This document shows, piece by piece, positions 8,784 through 18,481 of a stretch of 62,854 nt of DNA (position 1 is the first letter of the stretch; every line of letters starts with the position of its first letter). The DNA lies in contig JADYYP010000043.1 of NCBI GenBank assembly GCA_020853575.1, positions 1-62,854 of the forward strand, given 5' to 3'. A program made the position numbers and the translations under genes. The notes beneath the pieces are model-generated. The model made no database searches and was not told the DNA's origin. It was given only the letters and a program-made list of their open reading frames with translations. Source of the stretch: Planctomycetota bacterium. GTDB taxonomy: Bacteria; Planctomycetota; UBA1135; GCA-002686595.

Positions 8784-10283
8784 TCAGCGCGGCTCGAGCG
8801 TGCGCCCGCGCAGCGCGGGATGCTCGGGCGCGATACGCGTTGCCTGGAACACCGCCTTGGAGTCGACCTTCGGCGTGCGCTCCGAGGCCTTGCCGAAGCT
8901 GACCGGAATCTCGCCTCCGAATGGATTGAGGTACTCCCACACCAGCCGACCACTGCGCGTGACCTCGAAGAAGCGGCCTTGCGCGCCGGAGCACACCAGC
9001 GTGTTGCCGTTGGGCAGCCTCTGACAGCCCGAGATGAACGCGGAGTAGAAGCTGGTCTGCTCCTCGGCCTCGTAGCTCCACGCGGGCGCGTCGGGACCAA
9101 AGGCCGCGTCGCTCAGGCGCTGGAAGCCCAGCTTGGGGTCGAGCGGCAGGATCAGCTCGTCGATCGAGGACCAACTCGCATCGGACTCGCGCTCCTGGCC
9201 GTTGTTGAACAACAGCAGACGCCCCGCGCCCTCGAGCCCCGCCGGGATCCACTGCGGATCGTGCTGATAGTGCAGCGCGCGATCGTCGTCCGCGCCGCGC
9301 CCGTAGTTCTTCGGATTGCCCCAGCGGTACAGGAGATCGCCGCCGCGGCCGAAGCGACCCCCGCTCGAGCCGCGCGCCTCGGCGCTCGAGGTCGAATGGT
9401 CGATCACGAAGATCTCGCACAGATGCGGCGAGCTGGCGACGATCAGGTCGAGCTCCGGGTGATAGTCGATCCCGTTGGTGTGCATCCAGTCGGGCTCGGG
9501 CTTGTCGGTGCCATCGGCCGCGTCGTCGTCCTCATCGCCGCCGGTGTAGCCCAGCGCGCGCATCTCGCGTTCGATGCGCTCCTTCTCGGCGATTTGCGCG
9601 GCCGTGAGCGGCGCGCGATTTCTGTGGTCGAAATTGATGTCGAGGCGCTCGGGATGGTCGACCACGGAGCCGAAGCCCTTCTTCGTGCGGTCGAAGTCCT
9701 GGACGAGGTGGTCCTTCGCGTGCCACTCCCAAACGATCTTCGCGCCGCGCGCGCCGTCGCGTTCGAGCTCGACCAACGCGTCGGGCCACCAGCCCTTGGC
9801 GCTGACGTGCTTGGGATCGCGACCGAGCGCAACGGCGTCGGACGGACTGACGTACTCCCAGTGGATCGCGAGGATGTTGCCGTTGGGCAGCACCTCGAGG
9901 TCGTGGTGCAGCGAGCGCTGCTCGTCGGAGAGCGTGTAGTCCCAGACCGTCTTGCCATCCCAGTCGAGCTCCAGGATGCGACCGCCGAGCCCACCGCCCG
10001 CGAAACGCGGGTTGTCCTGCACGCGAATCGAACGCAGCAGGTGACCGTTGTCGAGCAGGTAGGCCATCGCGGCCGGGGCCAGATCCGTGCGCCATTGGTG
10101 GACGACATTGCCGGCCATGTCGATCAGGTAGCTCGCACCCGAAGCCAGCGGCGAGAACAGCGTGTAGCCCGCGAAGGCGTCGAGATCGCGCTGGATCAAG
10201 CCGCGCTGCGGCGTGGGCGCGTTCTCGGTCGGCGAGGGCGGGTCTTGGCGGAGCGCGGTGGCGGCGAGGCAGGCGATGAGCAT
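8784..10283 (-). CDS. Arylsulfotransferase-like (ASST family) secreted protein
   Basis: 499 aa. The sequence looks like the bacterial arylsulfate sulfotransferase group, a beta-propeller: repeated blades contain 'GNVVHQW', 'LEVLPNGNILAI' and 'RLPNGNTLVCSGAQGRFFEV', with a WMHTNGIDYHPELD segment. In characterised members a His carries the sulfate. Candidate His residues are present but I cannot assign one with confidence. The N-terminus (MLIACLAATALRQ) is a short, poor signal peptide, so the true start may lie elsewhere. A stretch near residue 250 is strongly acidic (GDEDDDAADG). No sulfatase or sulfate-activation gene is nearby. It could also be a non-enzymatic propeller. Confidence 0.7.
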   Translation of the reverse strand: MLIACLAATALRQDPPSPTENAPTPQRGLIQRDLDAFAGYTLFSPLASGASYLIDMAGNVVHQWRTDLAPAAMAYLLDNGHLLRSIRVQDNPRFAGGGLGGRILELDWDGKTVWDYTLSDEQRSLHHDLEVLPNGNILAIHWEYVSPSDAVALGRDPKHVSAKGWWPDALVELERDGARGAKIVWEWHAKDHLVQDFDRTKKGFGSVVDHPERLDINFDHRNRAPLTAAQIAEKERIEREMRALGYTGGDEDDDAADGTDKPEPDWMHTNGIDYHPELDLIVASSPHLCEIFVIDHSTSSAEARGSSGGRFGRGGDLLYRWGNPKNYGRGADDDRALHYQHDPQWIPAGLEGAGRLLLFNNGQERESDASWSSIDELILPLDPKLGFQRLSDAAFGPDAPAWSYEAEEQTSFYSAFISGCQRLPNGNTLVCSGAQGRFFEVTRSGRLVWEYLNPFGGEIPVSFGKASERTPKVDSKAVFQATRIAPEHPALRGRTLEPR

Positions 10284-10370
10284 GGTGAAGCGAGTGCGTG
10301 GAAGGACGAGCTCCCGCCGGCAGCGCGCGCGTGCGAGGACCGACGGGTGGGTCCGCGCCGCGCACGAGAC

Positions 10371-10811
10371 TCAGGGAGCGGCGTGCGGGTCCTCGACCAG
10401 CTCGGTCAAGACGCCGCTCATGCCCTGCGGGTAGACGAACGCGATGCGCGTCCCGTGCGCGCCGGGTCTCGGCTCGGTGTCGATCATGCGCACTCCGGCC
10501 TTGGTCAAGGCCTCGATCGCGGCCTCGAGATCGTCGACCCGATACGCGACGTGGTGCAGTCCGCCGCCGTGCTTGGCGAGAAAGCGCGAGACGGGCGAAT
10601 CGCTCGAGGCCGGCTCGACCAATTCGATGCGCTGCGCTCCCGCGTAGACCACGAGCACGTTGACCTTCTGCTCGGGCACGTACTCCGGTTCACTGGCGCT
10701 CAACCCCAGCACGCCCTCGTAGACCTTGCGCGCCTCGGCGATCGACGCGACGACGATCGCGATGTGGTGGACGCCGCGGACCAGCGCAGCCAGGCTCGGA
10801 TGGGGATTCAT
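10371..10811 (-). CDS. mce: Methylmalonyl-CoA epimerase
   Basis: 146-aa cytoplasmic enzyme of the vicinal oxygen chelate superfamily. It interconverts the R and S forms of methylmalonyl-CoA between propionyl-CoA carboxylase and methylmalonyl-CoA mutase. The two beta-alpha-beta-beta-beta modules are complete. Likely metal ligands are His16 (VHHIAIVV), Gln48 (VPEQKV), His87 (LHHVAYRV) and Glu137 (VLTELVED), at the positions expected for the family. The length is normal. The gene stands alone between the sulfotransferase-like gene and the FG-GAP gene. The carboxylase and mutase of the same pathway lie on the same strand 9 and 6 kb away. Confidence 0.93.
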   Translation of the reverse strand: MNPHPSLAALVRGVHHIAIVVASIAEARKVYEGVLGLSASEPEYVPEQKVNVLVVYAGAQRIELVEPASSDSPVSRFLAKHGGGLHHVAYRVDDLEAAIEALTKAGVRMIDTEPRPGAHGTRIAFVYPQGMSGVLTELVEDPHAAP

Positions 10812-10892
10812 GGGACGCCGCGATTGTAGAGCATGCGCGGCGTCCCCGCGCCGAGCGAGTGCCGCGCGCTCCGCGCGCCACGGCCTTTGGGA

Positions 10893-12512
10893 TCACGGCC
10901 AGATCGGGATCTCGATCGCGTACGAGAGCGTCACGCGAGTCGAGCTGGCACTGCTCGGCTGGCGCTGCCAGAGTTGGGCGTGGAGCAGTGCACCGGGAGC
11001 GACGAGGGTCGCCAGCGTCGCGCTGGGCACGACGAACCAGGAGCTGCCGCTGCACTGCGGGCCAGGCACCCCGCTGGCGAGAGCGAGTGGGCTCGCGCCG
11101 ATCGGCGCCGCCAGGCACAGCGTTCCGAAACCCAGCGGACGAACGCTCGAGCTCGCGCTCCACAGGAAACGTGTCGCGCGCCCGTCGGCCAAGTGATCGC
11201 CGAGCAAGGCCAAGCCCGAGCCCGCGGAGAGGCTCTGGCCCCACGCGTACAGGTCGACGGCGCACGTCCCCGGTTGGACGGGCGGCGAGCAATCGACCCG
11301 CACGCGCGGCCACGGTCGCAGAGGGATCAAAGCGCTGCCGGGTGCCTGCGACACGCCCGTCGCGGCGAAGATCTCCGCCAGCCCGTCGCCATCGAGGTCC
11401 GCGACGCGCGCGAGCATGCCGTGGGAGACCTCACCGTCCCAGAAGATCTGCATGCCCGTGTGCGCCGACAGCACCTGGGCCGCCGCCGACGAGTAGTGGC
11501 AGCAGCCCGAGCGCACCAGGCCGGATCCAACCAACACATCGTCGCGGCCGTCGAGATCGACGTCCCCGGCGGACTCCAGCGAGAGGCCGAACGCGAGCGA
11601 CCCCAGCGTGCGAATCTCGCGCAACAGCGCCCCACTGCCCAGCGAGTGCACCAGCACGGCACCGGTCACGCCGGGTCCCTCGTAGCCCTGAGGACCGCCC
11701 ATCGAGAACCAAGGCGCGCCCACGGCGAGATCTGCGACTCCGTCGAGGTCGACGTCGCCGAGCGCCGCCAACGCGACGCCGAAGCCGCTCGAGAGCGGGT
11801 AGCTCGCCGGCGCGTCGAGCGAGCTCAACAGCTGGCCGCTCGCCCCCGCGATGATGCGCACGACACCCTTGCCCGCATTCGCTCGCCAGTCGCCAACGGC
11901 GAGATCGATCACGCCGTCCAAATCGAGATCGCCGACCTCGACCGCGGCGCACCCGAAGGTCTCGGTGGAACCCGCCGGCGGAGCGAGGCTCGAGAGCACT
12001 CCGCCCGTCGCGCCCGAAAGGAAATCCACACCGCCGACCCCGGCGGACACCGTGCGGCCGACCAGCAGCTCGCGCACGCCATCGGAATCCCGGTCGCCGA
12101 CCGAGGCGATCGACAGCGGCTCTCCGACCAACGCCGCGGACCACAGCGTGCTGCCGTCCGCTCCCGAGAGCGTTAGCACGGCCCCACCGAGGCCGAGCGC
12201 CAGATCGTCGTGGCCGTCGAGATCGACGTCGCCCACCGACGCGAGCTCGACCGCCGCACTGGGCGGTACCGGAACGTCGATCCACGCGCTCCCCGTGGCG
12301 CCCGAGAAGACGCGCACGCGAGCCGCGAGACCCGAAAGCGCCTGCTCGTACACGGCGTAGTCCCCACGCCCATCTCCGTCCGCATCTCCAGCGGGTGCGA
12401 CGGCGCGCGGCGCTTCACCGGGGGCGGAAGGCCACACACCAGGGGTCTGGCGCGCGGACGCGGGCAACGAAACGACCAAGGTTGCGAGTGCAAGCGAAGC
12501 AAGGAAGCGCAT
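10893..12512 (-). CDS. Secreted FG-GAP repeat protein with the shared C-terminal module
   Basis: 539 aa from the ATG at 12512, which has AAAGG about 8 bases upstream and opens a signal peptide (MRFLASLALATLVVSLPASARQ). Seven or so FG-GAP/integrin-like blades follow, each marked by a calcium-loop motif such as GDVDLDGHDDLALG, GDLDLDGVIDLAVG and GDVDLDGRDDVLVG. They should fold as a seven-bladed beta-propeller outside the cell. The final ~120 residues, from CAVDLYAWG onward, resemble the C-terminal module of the S8 protease and the metalloprotease in this window, for example 'GTLCLAAP' and 'HAQLWQR'. A longer reading frame upstream of 12512 is not supported by a start site. Confidence 0.78.
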   Translation of the reverse strand: MRFLASLALATLVVSLPASARQTPGVWPSAPGEAPRAVAPAGDADGDGRGDYAVYEQALSGLAARVRVFSGATGSAWIDVPVPPSAAVELASVGDVDLDGHDDLALGLGGAVLTLSGADGSTLWSAALVGEPLSIASVGDRDSDGVRELLVGRTVSAGVGGVDFLSGATGGVLSSLAPPAGSTETFGCAAVEVGDLDLDGVIDLAVGDWRANAGKGVVRIIAGASGQLLSSLDAPASYPLSSGFGVALAALGDVDLDGVADLAVGAPWFSMGGPQGYEGPGVTGAVLVHSLGSGALLREIRTLGSLAFGLSLESAGDVDLDGRDDVLVGSGLVRSGCCHYSSAAAQVLSAHTGMQIFWDGEVSHGMLARVADLDGDGLAEIFAATGVSQAPGSALIPLRPWPRVRVDCSPPVQPGTCAVDLYAWGQSLSAGSGLALLGDHLADGRATRFLWSASSSVRPLGFGTLCLAAPIGASPLALASGVPGPQCSGSSWFVVPSATLATLVAPGALLHAQLWQRQPSSASSTRVTLSYAIEIPIWP

Positions 12513-12854
12513 GGCGAGACCTTTGGGTGGCGGAAACGAGGAGTGGGCACGGAGGTAGCGCCGCGCGCGAGAACGCCTACACCCACACGGCAGCGCCACG
12601 CGCCTCGCGTCCAGCTCGCGAACGAGGACGAGCACGACCTTGCCGCGTGCGAGCGACCTCACGGCCCGAGCGGACGACGCTCGTCCATGGCTGCCGACGC
12701 CGCGCCGCGCTGCGCATCTGGTGCGAGGTCGGCCCTCGAGCGCCCCACGAGCACGCTGCGTCCTGGCCCAGCTCCGCGCAGGCCTCGACGAAGCCCGCGC
12801 CTCGCATGTCGGGTTGCTTGACCGGAGTCGCGCGGGGGCCGACAGTGCTGAGCC
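12513..12854. other. Divergent intergenic region, 342 bases
   Basis: This stretch separates the FG-GAP gene (minus) from the SbcD-like gene (plus) and should carry both promoters. I see no convincing small gene, RNA gene, inverted repeat or -10/-35 pair in it. Confidence 0.5.
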
Positions 12855-13988
12855 ATGGCGCGCTTCATCCACACCGGCGATTGGCAGCTCGGAATGACGC
12901 GCCACTACTTCACGGACGGCGCGCAGGAGCGCTTCTCCCAAGCGCGCTTCGACGCCATCGCGAGGATCGGCGAGCTCGCGCGCGAGCACGCGGCCGAGTT
13001 CGTGGTCGTGTGCGGCGACGTGTTCGAGACCAACCAAGTCGATCGACGGACCGTGTCGCGCGCGCTCGACGGTTTGGCGCGCGTGCCAGTGCCGGTGTAC
13101 CTGCTGCCGGGCAACCACGACCCGCTCGACGCGGGCTCGCTCTACCGCCAGCCGACATTCACGCAGCGCAAGCCCTCGAACGTGCGCGTGCTCGAGACGA
13201 GCGAGCCGCTCGAGGTCGCGCCCGGTGTCGAGCTCGTCGGCGCGCCCTGGACCTCCAAGCGACCGCTCGAGGATCTGGTCGCGCGCGCGACGCGCGGGCT
13301 CGAGCCCCGGCCCGGACGGCTGCGCATCGTGGTCGCTCACGGCGCGCTCGACGCGCTCTCACCCAACCCGGACGACCCGGCGTTGATCGAGCTCGCCAGC
13401 TTCGAACGCGCGCTCGCGGAGCGACGCGCGCACTACCTCGCGCTCGGCGACCGGCACTCGCTGACTTCAGTCGGCTCGACCGGCCGCGTGCGCTACGCCG
13501 GCGCGCCGGAGCCCACCGACTTCGACGAAGTCGAGCCCGGGCACGTGCTGCTCGTCGAGCTCGACGACGCCCGCTGCCAAGTCGAGCCGCTGCGCGTCGC
13601 GACGTGGGGCTTCGAGCGCCGCGAGTTCCGCCTCGACGGCGACGCCGACCTCGACGCATTCGCGCGAACGCTCGAGGACAATCCGAACAAAGCGCGCACG
13701 GTGCTGAAGCTCGATCTCATCGGCACGCTGACGATCCGCCAGAAGGCGCGGCTCGATCAAGCGCTCGAGGACCTCGAGGACAAGTACGCCGCCGTGCCGC
13801 TCTCCGAGCGCCGCACCGAGCTCGCCGTCACGCCGAACGACGCGGACTTCGCCGAACTGGCACTCTCTGGCTTCGGCGCCGCGGCTGTCGCGCGCTTGCG
13901 CGAACAAGCGGCAACCACCGACGAGCTCGGTCGCACGGCGCGCGCCGCGCTCGCGTTGCTCGTGCGCCTCTCGGAGCGCCGCGCGTGA
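12855..13988 (+). CDS. SbcD/Mre11-like DNA repair nuclease
   Basis: 377-aa calcineurin-like metallophosphoesterase, the nuclease partner of an SbcC-type ATPase in double-strand break processing. Metal-site motifs are visible: HTGDWQLG (Asp9), CGDVFE (Asp55), PGNHD (Asn87-His88), VAHGAL and GDRHS. In the first motif the His of the classical D-x-H is Gln11; a D-x-Q variant exists in some SbcD-like families, so this need not mean inactivity. The C-terminal third is the capping domain. The stop codon overlaps the GTG start of the ATPase gene (GTGA), which is strong evidence for a shared complex. Confidence 0.87.
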   Translation: MARFIHTGDWQLGMTRHYFTDGAQERFSQARFDAIARIGELAREHAAEFVVVCGDVFETNQVDRRTVSRALDGLARVPVPVYLLPGNHDPLDAGSLYRQPTFTQRKPSNVRVLETSEPLEVAPGVELVGAPWTSKRPLEDLVARATRGLEPRPGRLRIVVAHGALDALSPNPDDPALIELASFERALAERRAHYLALGDRHSLTSVGSTGRVRYAGAPEPTDFDEVEPGHVLLVELDDARCQVEPLRVATWGFERREFRLDGDADLDAFARTLEDNPNKARTVLKLDLIGTLTIRQKARLDQALEDLEDKYAAVPLSERRTELAVTPNDADFAELALSGFGAAAVARLREQAATTDELGRTARAALALLVRLSERRA

Positions 13989-16633
13989 AGCTCTTGCGCA
14001 TCACGCTCGAGAACTACCGCGGCATCGAGCGCTGCGAGCTGCGTCCCGCGCAGCAGGGCGTCACGGTCGTGCTCGGCCCCAACGAAGTCGGCAAGTCGAG
14101 CCTGCCCCAGGCGCTGCACCTGCTCTTCCAGTACCCGCACGATTCGAAGCACCGCGATGTCGTCGCGACCAAACCCGTGCACCGGGACGTCGGCGCGCGC
14201 ATCGAGGTCGAGCTCGAAACAGGTCCGTACCACCTCGTCTACGAGAAGCAGTTCCATCGCCAAGCCCGCGCGCAGCTCCAGATCAGCGCGCCGGAACCGG
14301 AGAACCTCACCGGGCGCGAGGCGCACGAGCGCGCGCAACAGATCCTCGAAGAGACGCTCGACGAAGCACTGTGGACGGCGCTGTCGGTCGAGCAAGGCAA
14401 GGCGCAGGACCAGCCCGCCTTGAAGGACCAGCACTGGCTGTCGCGCGCTTTCGACAAGGCCGCGGGCTCGGCGACGTCCGGTGAGGGCGAGGCCTCGCTG
14501 GTCGCGCACGCCGAGGCGGAGTACGGGCAGTACTTCACCGCCACGGGCAAGGAAAAGGAGCCACTGACCGCGCCGACGGCGCGACTCGCCGATCTAGAGC
14601 AGGAAGAGGCGCGGCTCCGCGCGTCGCTCGCAGCTCTCGAGCGCGACGTCGAGGACACCGCGCGTTGGAAAACGGCGCTGCAGAGCGACCGCGAGGCGTT
14701 CGCGCGAGAGAGCGCCGAGCTGCGCGCGCTCGAGGACGAGCTCGCGGCGCTGCGCAGCTCGCAGGACGTCCTACAGCGCGCTCTGGCCGACGAGAGGAGC
14801 GCCGGGAGCGAGCTCCAGCTCGTCGATCGCGATGTCGCTGAGCGCGCGCAGCTCGTCCAGACGCAGCGCGGCGCGCACACCGAGTGCCGCGAGCTCGAGC
14901 GTCGCGCGCGCGAGCTGCTTCCCGACCTCGAGCTCGCTCGCGGCCGGCTCGCGGACGCGCGCGCGGCGGCGCAGCGCTCCGCCGAGCTCGCGCGAAGCGC
15001 CGGAGATCTCGCACGTTCGCGAGCGGCGGATCACACCTACCTGCGTGACCTGCACGATCTGCAAGACCTCGCAACCCGTCGTGAGCACCTGAACGAGGCC
15101 GAGGAACAGCTCGCAAAGGCCCACGCAGTCGAGAGCGTGTCGCGGATCGATGCGGATTCGCTCGCCGAGCTGCGACGACTCGCGCAAGACGTCGCCGTCG
15201 CGGAGGGAAAGGCGTCGACGGCCGCCGCGCGCGTGCAAGTGCGCGCGCGACGCGCGCTCGAGCTCGAGGTCGACGGCGCGCGTCGCGAGCTGGAGGCCGA
15301 CGCGACGCTCGAGCTCCACGCCGACCGAAGCCACTCGATCGCGCTTCCCGATGCGCTCGAGCTCGTGCTGCAGCCTGGAGCCGATGCAGCCGTGCTCGCC
15401 GCAGCCGTCGACGCAGCACGCGTCGAGCTGCGCGAGCGCTTGCACGCGCTGCAAGTGAACGATCTCCCGGACGCCGAGCGCGCGTTTGCGCGGCGCACGG
15501 ACGCGCGCTCGCAGTCGCAGTCGTTGAAGAAGCGCATCGCCGAGCAGTTGCGCGACCTCACGCGCGAGGCGCTCGACGAGAAGCTCGCGCGCTTGCGCGC
15601 GGCGACCGACTCGTATCCGACGCGACGCGCGTCGAATGAGCCGTTGCCCGCGTCGACGACGCTCGCCGCCACACTCGCGGCGGAAGCCGAGACAGAGCGC
15701 AGGCGGACCGAGGGCGACGCGGCGGAGCGCGAGCGTGAGCTGCGCGGCGCGACCGAGCGTCACGCCGCCGTCGAGAAGGCCCACGCTCAGCGCGCGAACG
15801 AGCTCGAGGCGGCCATGCGTCGCGCCGACGAGGCGCGGACGAAGCTCGAGCTCGCTCACGCGCGCGAGAGCGACGAGGCTCTCGCCGGCAAGCTCGCCGC
15901 TGCACGCAAGCGCGCGGACGAGGCCCGCGACGCGGCGCGAGCTGCGCGCGTCGACGTCGAGCGACGCGCTCCGTCGACGCTCGAGACGCGCGAGTCGAAC
16001 AAGCGCCACGCGGTCGAGGGCTTGCGCCGGCGCATCGACGCGCAGCAGACCGAGCTGACCAAGACGCTCACGCGGCTCGAGACGCTGGGTCAGGACGGCC
16101 TCGCCGAACGCGCGAAGGAGCTCGAGCGGCACGTCGCGAACACGCGCGACGAGCTCGAGCGCACGCGCGCGCGAGCGGCCGCCGCGCGCTTGCTCTTCGA
16201 GACGCTCCGCGAGGAACGCGAGCGCGAACGCCGCGCCTACGTGGCGCCGCTCGAGCAACGCATCGCGAGCCTCGGCCGCATCGTCTACGGCGCGACGTTC
16301 CAGGTGACGCTCGAGGACGAGCTCTCGATCCGCTCGCGCACGCTCGAGGGTGTCACGGTGCCGTTCGAGTCGCTGTCGACCGGCGCGAAAGAGCAACTCG
16401 GCGTGCTCACGCGACTGGCCTGCGCGCAGATCGTCGCGGACGACGGCGGCGTGCCGCTGATCCTCGACGACGTGCTCGGTCACACCGATCCCGAGCGGCT
16501 CGACAAGATGTCCGCCGTGCTGCGCCTCGCAGGCAAGAGCACGCAGCTCTTGCTGCTGACGAGCTCGCCTGAGCGCTATCGCGGCATCGGCGGCGCGCAG
16601 TTCATCGAGCTCAACCGTTCAGGTGCTCGGTGA
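13985..16633 (+). CDS. SbcC/YhaN-like coiled-coil ATPase
   Basis: 882 aa from the GTG at 13985, which overlaps the stop of the nuclease gene. The SMC/Rad50 layout is complete: an N-terminal ATPase lobe with Walker A GPNEVGKS (31-38), about 600 residues of highly charged Arg/Glu/Ala-rich coiled coil, and a C-terminal lobe with an ABC-like signature (LSTGAKEQLG) and Walker B (LILDDVLGHTD). A short non-coiled segment near residues 440-480 may be a hinge or globular insert. No C-x-x-C zinc hook is visible, so dimerisation should differ from E. coli SbcC or Rad50; the protein may be nearer to the YhaN group. Role in DNA end processing is inferred from the pair. Confidence 0.85.
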   Translation: MKLLRITLENYRGIERCELRPAQQGVTVVLGPNEVGKSSLPQALHLLFQYPHDSKHRDVVATKPVHRDVGARIEVELETGPYHLVYEKQFHRQARAQLQISAPEPENLTGREAHERAQQILEETLDEALWTALSVEQGKAQDQPALKDQHWLSRAFDKAAGSATSGEGEASLVAHAEAEYGQYFTATGKEKEPLTAPTARLADLEQEEARLRASLAALERDVEDTARWKTALQSDREAFARESAELRALEDELAALRSSQDVLQRALADERSAGSELQLVDRDVAERAQLVQTQRGAHTECRELERRARELLPDLELARGRLADARAAAQRSAELARSAGDLARSRAADHTYLRDLHDLQDLATRREHLNEAEEQLAKAHAVESVSRIDADSLAELRRLAQDVAVAEGKASTAAARVQVRARRALELEVDGARRELEADATLELHADRSHSIALPDALELVLQPGADAAVLAAAVDAARVELRERLHALQVNDLPDAERAFARRTDARSQSQSLKKRIAEQLRDLTREALDEKLARLRAATDSYPTRRASNEPLPASTTLAATLAAEAETERRRTEGDAAERERELRGATERHAAVEKAHAQRANELEAAMRRADEARTKLELAHARESDEALAGKLAAARKRADEARDAARAARVDVERRAPSTLETRESNKRHAVEGLRRRIDAQQTELTKTLTRLETLGQDGLAERAKELERHVANTRDELERTRARAAAARLLFETLREERERERRAYVAPLEQRIASLGRIVYGATFQVTLEDELSIRSRTLEGVTVPFESLSTGAKEQLGVLTRLACAQIVADDGGVPLILDDVLGHTDPERLDKMSAVLRLAGKSTQLLLLTSSPERYRGIGGAQFIELNRSGAR

Positions 16634-16719
16634 CCACTCACCTGCCCGATCCAGCGTTCGCGCGCCGCGCCGGCGTAGCGGCGCCGGCGCCATCGAGACG
16701 ACGCCCCCGGGCGCTCATC

Positions 16720-16754
16720 AGGCTGCGGATGACCTCACAGGACGTCCGCAGCCT
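16720..16754 (-). terminator. Hairpin spanning the mutase stop codon
   Basis: AGGCTGCGGA (16720-16729) and TCCGCAGCCT (16745-16754) form a perfect 10-bp stem. The stop codon of the minus-strand mutase gene (16735-16737) lies in the 15-base loop. It could terminate the mutase transcript and lies between convergent genes. No T tract follows, so function is uncertain. Confidence 0.45.
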
Positions 16755-18378
16755 TATAAACGCCGAAGCGTTTCTCGAGCACGCCGCAGATCTCGCCGAG
16801 CGTCGCGTAGCACTCGACCGCCGGCAGGATCGCGTCGAGCAAGTTGGCGGAGCTCGCTGCCGCATGCGCGACGTGCTCCAGCGCCGCGGCCACGCGCGTT
16901 GCATCGCGGCGTTCGCGAACGCGCTGGAGATCGGCGAGCACGGCCTCGCGCGCGGCTGGATTGGGCCGGAAAATCTGGGGCGGCGGCTCGGGCATGGTGA
17001 ATTCGTTCACGCCCACGATCGGGCGCGTCTTGGACTCGACCTCGCGCTGCCAGGCCATCGCGCTCTTGTGGATTTCGCGCTGCACGAAGCCGTCTTCGAT
17101 CGCGCGCACCGCGCCGCCGCGGCGCTCGACCTCGGCCATCAAGGCCAGCGCGCGCGCCTCGAGCTCGTCGGTCAAGGCTTCGACGTACGGTGAACCGCCG
17201 AGAGGGTCGATCACGTCCGCCACGCCCGATTCACTGGCGAGCACTTGCTGAGTGCGCAACGCGAGCCGTGCCGCGCCCTCGCTGGGCAGGGACAGCGCTT
17301 CGTCGCGTGAATTGGTGTGCAACGACTGGGTCCCGCCCAAGATCGCCGCGAGCGCTTGAACCGTGACGCGCACGACGTTGTTGTCGGGCTGTTGGCTGGT
17401 CAGCATCGAGCCGGCCGTCTGCGTGTGGAAGCGCAGCATCCAGCTCTCCGGATCGCGGGCCTCGAACTCCTCGCGCATGATGCGCGCCCACATGCGGCGC
17501 GCCGCGCGGAACTTGGCCACCTCCTCGAACAGATGGTTGTGGGCGTTGAAGAAGAACGACAGGCGGGGCGCGAACTCGTCGACGGCGAGACCCGCGGCGA
17601 TCGCGGCCCGGACATAGGCGCGCCCGTTGGAGAGCGTGAACGCGACCTCCTGCACCGCGCTCGAGCCCGCCTCGCGGATGTGGTAGCCGGAGATCGAGAT
17701 CGTGTTCCAGCTCGGCGCGTGGCGCGCGCAGAAGCTCATCAAGTCGGTGACGAGCCGCATCGACGGAGTCGCGGGAAAGCGGTAGTTCCCGCGCGCGGCG
17801 TACTCTTTCAGGATGTCGTTCTGCACCGTGCCGCGGATCTTGTCGGGCGCTACGTTCGCCCGCCGACACAACGCGACGTACATGCACAGCAGGATCGACG
17901 CCGTGGCGTTGATGGTCATCGAGGTCGAGACCTCACCCAGCGGAATCGAGTCGAAGAGCAACTCCATGTCCGCGAGCGAGTTGACCGGCACTCCGACCAA
18001 GCCGACCTCGGGCGCCGCCAGGGGGTGATCCGAGTCGTAGCCGATCTGCGTCGGCAGGTCGAAAGCCGTCGAGAGCCCGGTTTGCCCGCCGGCGAGCAGA
18101 ACCTTGAAGCGCTGGTTGGTGTCGCGCGCGCTGGAGAAGCCCGCGTATTGCCGCATGGTCCACAGACGGCCGCGATACATCGTCGGACGCACGCCGCGCG
18201 TGAACGGAAACTCGCCCGGGAAGCCGCCGTCGGGCGCGCCGCCGTAGAGCGGCTCGAGCGCCAGCCCCGAGGGCGTCGCGAACTGCGCGCGCCGCTCGTT
18301 TTTCTTCGACTTGGACCAGACACGCTCTTTCCAGCGCGCTAACTCGGCGGCGTCGCGCTCGTCATGGCATTCGTTCAT
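16735..18378 (-). CDS. Methylmalonyl-CoA mutase, catalytic (alpha/large) subunit
   Basis: 547-aa adenosylcobalamin-dependent acyl-CoA mutase TIM-barrel subunit. Diagnostic segments include [37 protein letters not shown], the [12 protein letters not shown] segment, [12 protein letters not shown] and [15 protein letters not shown]. The protein ends after the barrel, so the B12-binding domain must be a separate subunit, which is not in the window. Tyr in YAGFS and Arg in the RGTVQND segment favour methylmalonyl-CoA over isobutyryl-CoA, but small-subunit mutases are hard to classify by eye. With PccB and the epimerase it would complete conversion of propionyl-CoA to succinyl-CoA. It is a stand-alone gene convergent with the SbcC-like gene. 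Confidence 0.88.
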   Translation of the reverse strand: MNECHDERDAAELARWKERVWSKSKKNERRAQFATPSGLALEPLYGGAPDGGFPGEFPFTRGVRPTMYRGRLWTMRQYAGFSSARDTNQRFKVLLAGGQTGLSTAFDLPTQIGYDSDHPLAAPEVGLVGVPVNSLADMELLFDSIPLGEVSTSMTINATASILLCMYVALCRRANVAPDKIRGTVQNDILKEYAARGNYRFPATPSMRLVTDLMSFCARHAPSWNTISISGYHIREAGSSAVQEVAFTLSNGRAYVRAAIAAGLAVDEFAPRLSFFFNAHNHLFEEVAKFRAARRMWARIMREEFEARDPESWMLRFHTQTAGSMLTSQQPDNNVVRVTVQALAAILGGTQSLHTNSRDEALSLPSEGAARLALRTQQVLASESGVADVIDPLGGSPYVEALTDELEARALALMAEVERRGGAVRAIEDGFVQREIHKSAMAWQREVESKTRPIVGVNEFTMPEPPPQIFRPNPAAREAVLADLQRVRERRDATRVAAALEHVAHAAASSANLLDAILPAVECYATLGEICGVLEKRFGVYKAADVL

Positions 18379-18481
18379 GGGGCGCGGGATTCTAGCGGAG
18401 TGGGCCTCACGCTAGGATTCCGCGCCCAGTTCGAGGCGCAGGCCTCCCCTACAGCCCCAACGATTCCCCACTCGACCACCC

